64,000 bases of DNA from Chthoniobacter sp. (GCA_021414005.1 JAIOPH010000019.1:186001-250000), one strand, 5' to 3'; counted from the stretch's first letter, positions 52,313 to 61,489 are shown. Notes: generated from the sequence alone by a model not told the origin. Made by a program: numbers and translations.

Positions 52313-52589
52313 ATTGTTGATTCTTGGGAAAATTCTTCACGCCCGCCGCACAGAGGACGGTCAGACCGGGGATCGGCGTCAGGGAGTATGGGAGTCTGGG
52401 GGGGAGAGAGGGGTGGAGGAAGGCAGAAATACGAATGAGGAATGATGCATGGGGAGTTCCGAGCGCGGCGTGGAGGAAAATTTCCAGCTTGATCTGCCGT
52501 CGCAATGAAATGGATGCGCTCATCTGGTTGTTTCGGAGCATGGCCGTCCGCTCCGCTGGGCCAAGCTTTTTTCGGAAAGTTTTTGGCAG

Positions 52590-52694
52590 CAGTTTTCCCC
52601 TCGTTCCCAAACTCCGTTTGCGAATTACAATTTTTATTCAACGGTGTCCAAAATTCCCCTCAAAGGGAATAAAGGGACAAAGGAATAAAGAGGA
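52590..52694. repeat. Repeat-derived right end of the insert
   Basis: Contains CTCGTTCCCAAACTCCGTTT followed by AATTCCCCTCAAAGGGAATAA and AGGGACAAAGGAATAAAG. The first resembles the 'AAACGGAGTTTGGGAACGAG' repeats common in PVC and cyanobacterial genomes (from memory), the second is an imperfect hairpin of TTCCC...GGGAA with repeated GGAATAAAG. This segment ends at the right target duplication. Confidence 0.5.
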
Positions 52695-53576
52695 GCACGC
52701 CGTATGGAGGGCATCGCGCCGTCGATGCCCCGGCCCACGGCGGCGACAGCGTGCCGCCCTTCAGGCAGCCGCGCCTTGTCCCGCAACTGCTCAATCCGAT
52801 CGAGGAAAGCGAAGTGCCCGCGCTGCTCCGCGGTCGCGAGTGGTGGATGCAGGAAAAGCATGACGGCCAGCGCGTGATGATCGTCTGCGATACCAGCGGC
52901 TTCTATGGCCACAACAAGCGCGGCCAGCCGCGCCCGCTGCCCCAGCCCGTGGAGAGCGACGCCGAGCTGCTCGGCGTGTGCTGCATCCTCGACGGCGAAC
53001 TGGTCGGCGACCTCTTCCACGCCTTCGATCTGCTCGAATGTGCGGGCGAGGATCTCCGCGGGTTGCCTTACGCCGAGCGGCTCCGCCGGCTGCACAACCG
53101 CTGCCTCCAGTTGAAGCGCGCGGGAGGCCGCGCCATCCTCGTCACGCCGACGGCCAAGACCTTCGCGGAAAAGCGCGAGTGCTTCGACGCAGCCAAGGCG
53201 GAGAACAAGGAAGGCGTGGTGTTCAAAGACAGCACCGCGCCCTACGTGTCAGGGCGTCCGGCCAGCCACGGCCCGCAGCGAAAATGCAAATTCGTGGCGT
53301 CGGCAAGCTGCATCGTCACCGGCAGCGGGCGCGGCAAACGCAGCGTGGGCCTTGGTCTGTGGCCGCTGGAAACCCCGGCGAATCTCGTGGCCGTGGGCAA
53401 CGTCACCATCCCGCCCAACCATGCCGTGCCCGAACCCGGTGCGGTGGTGGAAGTGCGCTACCTCTACGCCTATCGCGGCGGCTCGCTCTACCAGCCCGTC
53501 TATCTCGGCGAGCGCGACGACATGGACGCGGCCGAGTGCTCTCTCGGCCAGCTCAAATTCAAAGCCGACTGACTTT

Positions 53577-53735
53577 ATGCCAAAAGCAAAAACAGCCCCG
53601 CCGCCGGCTTCCAAGGCAGCACCCACCCCAGCCCCCGCGGCTGGCATCAGGAAAATCAACCTCGGCGGTTTCGCGCAGGAGAGCGCGAAGCCCGGAGGCA
53701 AAGCGTATCCGGTCCTACCCGACCCGGATGAAAAA
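53577..53735 (+). pseudogene. 5' fragment of a hypothetical gene following the ligase
   Basis: From ATG 53577 the frame reads MPKAKTAPPPASKAAPT, IRKINLGGFAQESAKPGG and AYPVLPDPDEKV, then runs into unrelated sequence at about 53735 (a GTGGGGGCTGC junction). In-frame continuation looks like the reverse of the next element rather than a domain. A protein with IRKINLGGFA is expected downstream of the WGR-ligase in intact relatives (from memory), so this is its truncated start. No function known. Confidence 0.6.
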
Positions 53736-53759
53736 GTGGGGGCTGCTTTAGAAGCTCGC

Positions 53760-54044
53760 TCATTTTCCGAGGGCCTGGTCCAGTTTTCGCAGCAACTCGG
53801 GCGGTGCCGTCCGCGCGCATTGGCTCAACCGGCTCACATGCCCGGGCTGGATTTGCTCGGCGATCCACGCGTTCGTGGCCGTCGTCCGTGTGCGAATTCG
53901 CACCGCCAGCGCCGCCTTGCTGGGTTCACCTTTCCTAAGACCAGGCAGTTCCTTCTGCTCCAGACCAAGGCAGCGCAATCCCTCTTCGAGCAACCGCCGC
54001 GCCTCATCCAACTCCGCTCCCGCAGGTTGGTCAGTCCGTGCCAT
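53760..54044 (-). pseudogene. C-terminal fragment, REP-associated transposase-like (RAYT tail)
   Basis: 94 codons from ATG 54044: DEARRLLEEGLRCLGLEQKE, LRKGEPSKAALAVRIRTRTT and ATNAWIAEQIQPGHVSRLSQ. The KGxxxKxALAxxIRxRTT-x-WIAExLxxGH pattern is the helical tail that follows the HUH (Y1) domain in many tyrosine REP-transposases. The HUH catalytic domain is absent, so the copy is inactive. The DNA just upstream (54050-54180) has a hairpin-prone stretch (GGTCGGAAAAG / CTTTTCCCTTCCGAGACC). Family call is moderate. Confidence 0.5.
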
Positions 54045-54195
54045 CGAGATCGCGCAGGCCCCCGTCCTTCGAGCCGGGGCGCAGCCCCGCCATTCCGGGT
54101 CGGAAAAGTCCCAAGCGGGATGTCTTTTCCCTTCCGAGACCGGGCTTGCGCGACACCTGAAACCAGCCACCCTCTGCACTTTCCCAACCCTCGCC

Positions 54196-57100
54196 ATGAT
54201 TCACCCACCCACCCGTTCCCGCCACCCCGTGCTCCGCCTGCTCGCCGCCCTGAGCCTGATCCTCCCGACTTTCACCGATGCGCTCGCCGCTCCGGTGAGG
54301 CCCATTTTCGAAAGTCCGATCATGGACAGCAAATCGCAGCCGCGTCTGATCGAGGTGGATGTGCCTCTGCAGGGCGTGCAGGAACTCTATCTCGTCGTGT
54401 CCGACGAGGGCTCGCCGACCTGCGATTGGGCGGATTGGATCGAGCCGCAGTTCATCATGGGAAATGGCGCGGCGAAGGATCTCACCGCTCTTTCGTGGAA
54501 ATCCGCCACGGCAGGCCACGGCGAGACACGCGTCGGCAAGGCCAGCGACGGCGGGCCGCTCAGCGTGGGCCAAAAGACGTTTGAGCGCGGCCTTGGCACG
54601 CACGCGGCCTCGATCATCGTCTATGCGGTGCCGCCCGGAGCCGAGCGCTTCCGGGCGAAGGTGGCGATTGATGACGGCGGGATGATCCGCGACGGCGCGC
54701 CCAGCGAGGCCAAGTTACGCTTTGCGGCCTACACCGAGCATCCGTCCGGCATGCATCCGCCCGAGGCCAAGCCGACGCTGGTGCCGACCGATCTTTTCAC
54801 CGTGCCCGACGGCCTCGAAATCACGGTCTGGGCCACCTCGCCGCTGCTCCGCAATCCGACCAACATCGATTTCGACGCGCAGGGCCGGCTCTACGTGGCC
54901 GAGGGCGTGAACTACCGCCACAAAGGGAACCGCCAGCCCGAGGGCGACCGCATCGTGATTCTCGAAGACACCACCGGCGCGGGTCGCGCGGATAAGACGA
55001 GCGTCTTTGTGCAGGAGAAAGCGCTCGCCTCGCCGCTGGGCGTGGCCGTTTTCGACGACAAAATCGTGGTCTCGCAGCCGCCGGACATGCTCGTTTATAC
55101 CGACACGAATCGCGACGGGAAATTCGACCCCGCGGTGGACCGGCGCGAGGTACTGCTCACCGGCTTCGGCGGACGCCAGCACGATCACAGCCTGCACAGC
55201 GTCACCGCCGGGCCGGACGGTCTGTGGTATTGGAACCAGGGCAATACCGGCGCGAAGTTCACGGACAAAAGCGGGAAGACCTTCCGCATGGGCAGCCCCT
55301 ACGCGATGGGCGAAATCGCCGGGCAGAAGAGCGATGACGGCCACGTCTGGATCGGCGGTTTCGCGGCGCGGATGCAGCCCGACGGCGCGAACGTAAAGAT
55401 CATCGGCCACAATTTCCGCAACAGCTACGAGCAGACCGTCACGTCGCTCGGCGACATCTTTCAAAGCGACAACGACGACCCACCTGCCTGCCGCGTGACA
55501 CCGATGCTCGAAGGCGGCAACGCGGGCTTTGCCTCGGCTGATGGCAAGCGCGCATGGGGCGCCGACAAGCGCCCCGGCCAGGACACGCCAACCGCCGAGT
55601 GGCGGCAGGAAGATCCCGGCACCATGCCCGCCGGCGATGTCTATGGCGGCGGCTCGCCGACCGGCGTGGCCTTTTATGAAAACGGCGCGCTCGGCGACCG
55701 ATGGCGCGGCCTCCTGCTGACCTGCGAGGCCGGGAAAAACGTGGTCTTTGGCTACCTGCCGAAGGCGGACGGCGCGGGCTTCAAGCTGGAGCGCACCGAG
55801 TTTCTCACCTCGAACAAGGAGCGCAAATGGGCCGGCTCCGACTTCATCGGCGGCCCGTCCGGTCAGCTCAAAACGCTCTTCCGCCCGAGCGATGTCTGCG
55901 TCGGCCCCGACGGCGCGATTTATGTCGCGGACTGGTTCGATCCCGGCGTGGGTGGACACGGCACGCGCGACGATGCCGCCGCCGGCACGATCTACCGCAT
56001 CGCTCCAAAGGGCTTCAAATCCGTGGTGCCAAAGCTCGATCTCGGCACCACCGCCGGCCAACTCGCCGCCCTGCGCAGCCCCGCGGTGAACGTCCGCAAC
56101 AGCGGCTTCACCCGCCTCCAGGCACAGGGCGAAAAGGCCGTGCCCGCCGTGGCCGCATTGCTCCGCGAGAGCAATCCCTTCATCGTCGCGCGCGCCATCT
56201 GGCTGCTCGCGCAGATGGGCGACGCCGGCCTCGCGCACGTCACGCCGTTGCTTTCGTCGTCGGACGCCACGCAGCGCCTCGTCGCCTTCCGCGCGCTCCG
56301 CCGCACCGCGCACGACACACCCGCGCTCGCCGCGAAAATGGCCGCAGACGAGTCCGCCGCAGTGCGCCGCGAGGCCGCGCTAGCCCTGCGCGACACGCCC
56401 GCCGCCCAGAGCGTCGAGACGCTGGTCAAACTTGCTCGCCAGTTCGATGGCAAGGACCGCACCTATCTCGAAGCGCTCGGCCTCGGCTCCGAGGGCAAGG
56501 AGGGCGAAGTTTATGCCATGCTCGCCAAAACTGCCGGCCCCGCCTCGGCGTGGAGCGACGCCTTTGCCGGACTCACCTGGCGGCTGCATCCGCCGGAAGC
56601 CGTCGCCGATTGCAAAACACGCGCACTCACCACCAGTCTCAGCCCAGACCAGCGCAAGATCATGGTCACCGCGCTTGCCTTTGTCCCGAGCCGCGAAGCT
56701 GCCAGCGCCATGCTCGAGCTGGCCGCCACGAAAGAATTCGGCGAACTCGCGAAATGGTGGCTGCTCAACCGCAAGGGCAACGATTGGAAAGCCTACGACG
56801 TGGAAACCGGCCTCAAGGCGCTCGGCCTCTACAATCCGGCCAACGTGCAGCTCGTCGCCGTCCCGCTCACACCCGCCGTGACCGACGCACCCAAGCTCCC
56901 GTCCTCCGCCGAGATCGCGCGCCTGCCCGGTGACGCCGCGCGTGGTCAAGCCGCCGCCGCCGTATGCAGCGCCTGCCACCGCATCGGACGCAACGGCGCT
57001 GACTTCGGCCCCGACCTCACCGCCTTTGGCAAACAGCAGACCACCGAAGTCATCGTGCAAGCCATCGCCGAGCCCTCGGCCAGCATCTCGCACGGCTTCG

Positions 57101-57327
57101 ACGGCAGCGAGGTGAAGACCAAGGACGGACTCAGCATCACCGGTGTGATCCTCGCCGGCGGCGATCCGCTCATCATCAAAAGCGCGGGCGGCCTCGTGCA
57201 AACCGTGCCGCAGGAGCGCATCGCCTCCGTCACCAAACTCGGCAAATCCCTCATGCTCGAACCCGCCCAGCTCGGCCTCACGCCGCAGGCCATCGCCGAC
57301 ATCACGGCTTACTTGAAAAGCCTGTAG
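54196..57327 (+). CDS. PVC-type secreted dehydrogenase: NPCBM, propeller, HEAT, cytochrome c
   Basis: 1043 aa. Signal peptide (VLRLLAALSLILPTFTDALA), an NPCBM-like carbohydrate-binding domain (FERGLGTHAASIIVYAVPPG), then a six-bladed propeller/dehydrogenase domain (PTNIDFDAQGRLYVAEGVNY, HDHSLHSVTAGPDGLWYWNQ, DVCVGPDGAIYVADWFDPG), HEAT repeats (AALLRESNPFIVARAIWLLA) at about 620-820 and a C-terminal cytochrome c with CSACH at 924-928 and a downstream PVC heme-binding pattern. Such fusions are typical of Verrucomicrobia and Planctomycetes and likely pass electrons from sugar oxidation to small cytochromes. ATG 54196 was chosen for the signal peptide. Confidence 0.88.
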   Translation: MIHPPTRSRHPVLRLLAALSLILPTFTDALAAPVRPIFESPIMDSKSQPRLIEVDVPLQGVQELYLVVSDEGSPTCDWADWIEPQFIMGNGAAKDLTALSWKSATAGHGETRVGKASDGGPLSVGQKTFERGLGTHAASIIVYAVPPGAERFRAKVAIDDGGMIRDGAPSEAKLRFAAYTEHPSGMHPPEAKPTLVPTDLFTVPDGLEITVWATSPLLRNPTNIDFDAQGRLYVAEGVNYRHKGNRQPEGDRIVILEDTTGAGRADKTSVFVQEKALASPLGVAVFDDKIVVSQPPDMLVYTDTNRDGKFDPAVDRREVLLTGFGGRQHDHSLHSVTAGPDGLWYWNQGNTGAKFTDKSGKTFRMGSPYAMGEIAGQKSDDGHVWIGGFAARMQPDGANVKIIGHNFRNSYEQTVTSLGDIFQSDNDDPPACRVTPMLEGGNAGFASADGKRAWGADKRPGQDTPTAEWRQEDPGTMPAGDVYGGGSPTGVAFYENGALGDRWRGLLLTCEAGKNVVFGYLPKADGAGFKLERTEFLTSNKERKWAGSDFIGGPSGQLKTLFRPSDVCVGPDGAIYVADWFDPGVGGHGTRDDAAAGTIYRIAPKGFKSVVPKLDLGTTAGQLAALRSPAVNVRNSGFTRLQAQGEKAVPAVAALLRESNPFIVARAIWLLAQMGDAGLAHVTPLLSSSDATQRLVAFRALRRTAHDTPALAAKMAADESAAVRREAALALRDTPAAQSVETLVKLARQFDGKDRTYLEALGLGSEGKEGEVYAMLAKTAGPASAWSDAFAGLTWRLHPPEAVADCKTRALTTSLSPDQRKIMVTALAFVPSREAASAMLELAATKEFGELAKWWLLNRKGNDWKAYDVETGLKALGLYNPANVQLVAVPLTPAVTDAPKLPSSAEIARLPGDAARGQAAAAVCSACHRIGRNGADFGPDLTAFGKQQTTEVIVQAIAEPSASISHGFDGSEVKTKDGLSITGVILAGGDPLIIKSAGGLVQTVPQERIASVTKLGKSLMLEPAQLGLTPQAIADITAYLKSL

Positions 57328-57390
57328 CCCCATCAAAACGCCGGAGCAGTCGATTTACCGCCAACGCCTAACCACCCATCCTCGACCCAA

Positions 57391-57819
57391 ATGAATTCGT
57401 CGCCCCTCCCCCTCCCTGTTATCGCGCTCACCCTTTTCGCCGCCGGCTGCACCAGCCCGCATCCCGCCGAACCTGCCTCCCCGGCCGGCACCTTTGCCAG
57501 TGTGCGCCCGGTGCTCGAAACGAACTGCGTTCACTGCCACGGCAAAACACGCCTCGCCCAGATGCCCGCCTTCACCGACACGGCTGCGCTTGCGCGCCTC
57601 AAAGGCACCTGGATCATTCCCGGCCATCCCGAGCGCAGCCGCCTCTTTCAGGTCGTTACTCTCACCGATGAGCAACCCGGTGCCATGCCTCCCACCGGTC
57701 ACGCGATTGCCAAAGCCGATGTCGAAAAAATCCGCGCTTGGATTCAAGCCGGAGCCCCGCTCCCCGAGCGCGCCCCCATCCCACTCCAACCCACCGGCGA
57801 CCGCCCGCACTCTTGGTAA
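57391..57819 (+). CDS. Small cytochrome c lipoprotein
   Basis: 142 aa. Lipoprotein signal with lipobox FAAGC, then FASVRPVLETNCVHCHGKTR: CVHCH at 46-50 binds heme c covalently, and Met in PGAMPPTGHAI is a probable axial ligand, as in the PSCyt1 (planctomycete cytochrome C) group. It starts 64 nt after the large dehydrogenase, so it is the likely electron acceptor of that enzyme. ATG 57391 fits the signal peptide. Confidence 0.85.
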   Translation: MNSSPLPLPVIALTLFAAGCTSPHPAEPASPAGTFASVRPVLETNCVHCHGKTRLAQMPAFTDTAALARLKGTWIIPGHPERSRLFQVVTLTDEQPGAMPPTGHAIAKADVEKIRAWIQAGAPLPERAPIPLQPTGDRPHSW

Positions 57820-57849
57820 AAGACCCACGCCACTTATACCTGTTAGTCC

Positions 57850-60800
57850 ATGAATAAATGTTCCCCTACCCAATGTGACTGCAATCCCGGCATTGCCCGG
57901 CGCGACTTTCTCCAGTTAGCGGCTCTTGTGGCGGGAGGCACAGCCTTGCCAGGCATGAAAGCCATGGCGGGTCCATTCAACAAAGAGGACTTCGAGAAGT
58001 TGGTGCCGTCGGATAAGAAGCTCGATCCCGGCTGGGTTAAGTCACTGTTTGCCCGCGGCGAACCCACCATTTATCGCAACTCAGAGCTCGCCTACATCGG
58101 CATGCCGGTGGGCGGCATTTGCACCGGCCAACTTTACCTTGGAGGAGACGGACGGTTGTTACACTGGGACATTTTTAATGCCCCCGAACCCAGCCAGTTC
58201 AATCTGTACCGCGGACCCAATTATGCCAAGCCGCGGAAGCCCACTGCGCCGCTGGAACAGGGATTCGCCCTGAAGATTTCCAAAGGCGGAAAAGCCGAGG
58301 TGCGCCCGCTCGACAAGGTAGGTTTTCCGGGGGTGGCTTTTTGCGGGCAGTATCCCATCGGCACGATCAACTACCATGACCCGGCCTGTCCGGTGGATGT
58401 GAAAATGGAAGCGTATTCGCCGTTCATTCCATTGAACCCCGAAGACTCAGGCCTGCCCGCGACGGTGATGGAGTTCTCCATCACAAACACATCGGCTGAA
58501 TCGCTCGAAGTAGAGCTCGCCGGCTGGCTCGAAAATGCCGTTTGCAAGTTCAGCAAGCCGATATGCAGCGTCCGGCGCAACCGCGTGGCGCGCGACGGCG
58601 GGATGCTGCGCGTGGAGTCCAGCATTCACCCGGAGCTGCGCGTTGTTGATAAGAACCACCCGGATCGCCCGGACATTGTTTTCGCTGATTTCGAGGATGA
58701 CAATTACGGGGCCTGGACTGTGGAGGGAACGGCCTTTGGCTCCCGCCCGGCCAAGGCGACCGACTTTCATGGAAATCCACCTCCGAAGAAATTAGGCGCC
58801 CATGGTCAGGCGCTGGCCAACAGCGTTCTCTCGGCTCCCAGCATCGGAGGCTCAAAGGAACGCACCACCGGCAAACTCACCAGTCCCGAGTTTACCATCG
58901 AACGAAATTTCATCCGTTTTCTTATCGGCGGCGGTGAAGATGCCAAACATTTGGGGCTGCGCTTGATGATCGACGGCCAGATGGTGCGCTCGGCCACCGG
59001 TCACACGGCTCACCTGCTGCGGACGGATTCTTTCGATACCAGCGCGTTCATCGGGCGCAAAGCACGGCTGGAAATTTTCGACGAGTCCACCGGGGGCTGG
59101 GGTAATATCGGCGTGGATTATATTTTGTTCACCGACCTCGCGGCACCACCGGAGGTGCTGCAGGGCGCAGCGGATTACGGCACCTTAAGCCTGGCCCTGC
59201 TCGCCTCCGAATCCACAGACCGCGCCTGCGCCGATGTCGGCGAGGCAAACGCGGAGGCGGTATTCACAGCATTGAACGCTGCGAATAAACCGGAGGCCGA
59301 AACAGCCGTGCCCGCGAAGCTCATCGGCGCTTTGGGGCGGCGCTGGACGCTCAAACCCGGCGAACAGCGCAAGGCTGCATTCGTGATCTCCTGGCATTTT
59401 GCGCAGACGACTTATACCCCGCTCCTGCTGAACGATACGTTCAGCAAGATTCGAGACCTCGAAAATCTCAGACGCTATTACTCCAGAAAATTTCGCGACT
59501 CGAACGAAGTGGCGGTTTATGTGGCCAAGGACTTTGCGCGCCTCTCCGGCGAGACCAGGCGCTGGCGCGACACGTGGTATGACTCCACATTGCCGCACTG
59601 GCTGCTGGACCGCATGTTGATGAATGTCTCCGCGCTGGCCACAGCCACCTGCAATCGCTTTGACAGCGGCCGCTACTGGTTCTTCGAAGGCACTTATTGT
59701 TGTCAGGGAAATTGCACCAGCGTCTGGTTTTATACCCAGGGAGCGGGGCGGCTTTTCCCCAGCATTGAGCAGTCCATTCATGAAACGCAGCACTTTGTCG
59801 ATGGCATCGGCTTTGACCCAAAAACCGGCGGCGTCTGGACCCGCGGCGAATATCGCGGGGACTTTGTTTTAGACGGACAGGCCGGCCATGTTCTCACCTC
59901 GTATCGCACTCACCAGATGTCGAACGACGGGACTTTTCTGAAGAACAACTGGCCCAAGATCAAGAGAATCCTCGAGTGGCTCATTCAAGAAGATGGCAAC
60001 GCCGATGGCATCATCGACGGCAAACAATCCACCACCCTCGATACCGGTCTGTGGTGGGGTGCCATGTCGTGGACCAGCTCACTTTATCTGGCGGCCTTAC
60101 GCGCCGGCGAAGAAATGGCGCGGGATATGGGAGACACGGAGTTTGCCGCAACAGCGCGAGCCATCGCCGATGCCGGAGGCAGGAACCTGGTGGAACGCCT
60201 TTGGAACGGGGAATACTTCATCCACAAACCCGACCCCAAACAACCCAACAGCTTTATCATCGGCAACGGCTGTCACATTGATCAGGTGTTCGGACAAGGC
60301 TGGGCCAATCAAGTCGGCCTGGGGCGCATCCTCCCTGAAAGCCATACCCAGTCCGCGCTGCGCTCGGTCTGGAAATACAACTTCACTCCGGATGTCGGCC
60401 CCTACCGGCAGCTCAACAAGGCGGGCAGCTGGTATGCCATGCCCGGTGAAGGTGGCACCATCATGACCACCTGGCCACACGGCGACCAGGTGTTCCCCAA
60501 AGTGGTGAGCGGAGACATGGAGACCGGCATGGGTTATCTCAATACCTGCATGGCCGGTTACGAGCATCAAGTCGCTGGACATATGATCAGCGAAGGGTTG
60601 GTTCTTGAAGGTTTGGCCGCCGAGCGCATGATCCATGACCGCTACCACGCCTCGCGGCGCAATCCGTGGAACGAAGTGGAATGTGGCGACCATTACTCCC
60701 GGGGAATGGCAAGTTACGGCCTGTTGATCGCTGCCAGCGGCTTTGAATATCACGGTCCGAAAGGACACATCGGATTCGCCCCGCGCCTGACGCCGGAAAA

Positions 60801-61083
60801 CTTCCGTGCACCGTTCACCTCCACCGCAGGCTGGGGCACGTTCTGGCAAAAACGGGACGCCGGGCGCACCGGATGCGGCATCCTACTGCGCTGGGGAAAA
60901 CTCCGCGTGAAGACACTGGCGCTGGCTCTCGCCGAAGGCGCGAGCGCCTCCACGGCGACAGTGTCACTCGGCAAGAAAGCTATCCCCGCAAGTGTAACGG
61001 TGACCGCCCATCGCGCCTTGATCACGTTCGCTGAGCAAATCGAACTCACCCCCGAAGCCGAATTCCGCCTCACCCTTTCCTAA
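57850..61083 (+). CDS. Tat-exported GH116/GBA2-like glycosidase
   Basis: 1077 aa. Tat signal ARRDFLQLAALVAGGTALPG (twin Arg 17-18). The N-terminal domain begins IGMPVGGICTGQLYLGGDGR, matching the GBA2 N-domain; the (alpha/alpha)6 catalytic region has RYWFFEGTYCCQGNCTSVWF, GVWTRGEYRGDFVLDGQAGH, WGAMSWTSSLYLAALRAGEE and the final NPWNEVECGDHYSRGMASYG. GH116 enzymes cleave beta-glucosides or beta-xylosides. The middle segment (residues about 270-420) looks like an inserted carbohydrate-binding fold. Its 3' end overlaps the rtcB remnant by 4 bp. GC is visibly lower than that of the dcw genes, hinting at a different origin. Confidence 0.85.
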   Translation: MNKCSPTQCDCNPGIARRDFLQLAALVAGGTALPGMKAMAGPFNKEDFEKLVPSDKKLDPGWVKSLFARGEPTIYRNSELAYIGMPVGGICTGQLYLGGDGRLLHWDIFNAPEPSQFNLYRGPNYAKPRKPTAPLEQGFALKISKGGKAEVRPLDKVGFPGVAFCGQYPIGTINYHDPACPVDVKMEAYSPFIPLNPEDSGLPATVMEFSITNTSAESLEVELAGWLENAVCKFSKPICSVRRNRVARDGGMLRVESSIHPELRVVDKNHPDRPDIVFADFEDDNYGAWTVEGTAFGSRPAKATDFHGNPPPKKLGAHGQALANSVLSAPSIGGSKERTTGKLTSPEFTIERNFIRFLIGGGEDAKHLGLRLMIDGQMVRSATGHTAHLLRTDSFDTSAFIGRKARLEIFDESTGGWGNIGVDYILFTDLAAPPEVLQGAADYGTLSLALLASESTDRACADVGEANAEAVFTALNAANKPEAETAVPAKLIGALGRRWTLKPGEQRKAAFVISWHFAQTTYTPLLLNDTFSKIRDLENLRRYYSRKFRDSNEVAVYVAKDFARLSGETRRWRDTWYDSTLPHWLLDRMLMNVSALATATCNRFDSGRYWFFEGTYCCQGNCTSVWFYTQGAGRLFPSIEQSIHETQHFVDGIGFDPKTGGVWTRGEYRGDFVLDGQAGHVLTSYRTHQMSNDGTFLKNNWPKIKRILEWLIQEDGNADGIIDGKQSTTLDTGLWWGAMSWTSSLYLAALRAGEEMARDMGDTEFAATARAIADAGGRNLVERLWNGEYFIHKPDPKQPNSFIIGNGCHIDQVFGQGWANQVGLGRILPESHTQSALRSVWKYNFTPDVGPYRQLNKAGSWYAMPGEGGTIMTTWPHGDQVFPKVVSGDMETGMGYLNTCMAGYEHQVAGHMISEGLVLEGLAAERMIHDRYHASRRNPWNEVECGDHYSRGMASYGLLIAASGFEYHGPKGHIGFAPRLTPENFRAPFTSTAGWGTFWQKRDAGRTGCGILLRWGKLRVKTLALALAEGASASTATVSLGKKAIPASVTVTAHRALITFAEQIELTPEAEFRLTLS

Positions 61084-61220
61084 GCGTAAGGAAATCCGGA
61101 ATCATCCTCATCAATGATGCGCGCGAGGCGGTCGCGCTGGCCGACGAGGGTGTTCGCCTTGCGGTCATAGACGATGAGCTTCATGCGGTACGCGATGTCC
61201 ACGCCGACGGCGTAAGGAAC

Positions 61221-61290
61221 GCCTCGCGCAGTAGCGCACACCTCCAAACGCGGAGTCGTAACTGCATAGCCGCCGGAGCGGCAATCCCGC
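61221..61290 (-). repeat. Two-hairpin mobile repeat, copy 1 (in rtcB)
   Basis: Minus strand: TTGCCGCTCCGGCGGCTA (stem GCCGC-tccg-GCGGC at 61269-61282), then GCAGTTACGACTCCG and a second hairpin GCGC-TACT-GCGC (61226-61237). It interrupts rtcB after LATD; about 67-70 extra nt shift the frame. Confidence 0.8.
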
Positions 61291-61489
61291 GCTGTCCGTC
61301 GCGAGCACGCCGCCGATCGGCAGGCCGTAGCCGACGTGCGCATCCGGCATGAGCGCACCCGCCACCGCCGAGGAGGCGGAGGGGAAAAGTGGGGGTTGGT
61401 GGACGGGCGAGACGGCAGTGCATACGCATTGGCCATCTGCTTCACCGCCTCGGCTTCAAGGCCCTCACCCCACTGACGCCACGGCGCGA

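Larger units (their letters stand above)
51259..52694. mobile_element. 1436-bp insert with 5-bp target duplication
   Basis: GCACG occurs at 51254-51258 and again at 52695-52699, exactly at the junction that restores the WGR-ligase frame, as expected from a 5-bp target-site duplication. The insert carries one complete gene (DUF3592-like, minus strand) and about 380 bp of non-coding repeat DNA but no transposase. Ends are not a clear inverted repeat (TCGTTGTCCCTT at the left; TCCTCTTTATTCC, with a TTGTCCCTT further in, at the right). Base composition is lower in GC than the neighbours. How it moved is unknown. Confidence 0.7.
51007..53572 (+). pseudogene. WGR-domain ATP-dependent DNA ligase gene split by an insert
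   Basis: Positions 51007-51258 encode a WGR domain (ESITLYFREGSSDKVYQASL, FAYGRRGSTMNTGTKT) up to GPDGT; 52700-53572 encode the ligase/nucleotidyltransferase domain with EKHDGQR (Lys about 137 in the joined protein), FDLLECAGEDLRG, KEGVVFKD and KCKFVASAS. Deleting 51259-52699 joins ACG to CCG in frame and gives one 374-aa protein with no stop. Adenylation lysine and ligase motifs are intact, so the break is recent. The 3' part could still be translated from GTG 52751. The role would be DNA end-joining or repair; WGR binds DNA. Confidence 0.85.

Noticed and set aside
51259..52694. Terminal inverted repeats of the 1.4-kb insert
   Set aside because: Only TTGTCCCTT is shared and not at equal distances from the ends, so no real inverted repeats can be claimed.
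53728..53745. AAAAAGTGGGGG here and AAAAGTGGGGG near 61385 as one repeat family
   Set aside because: The shared run is too short and simple to support a link.
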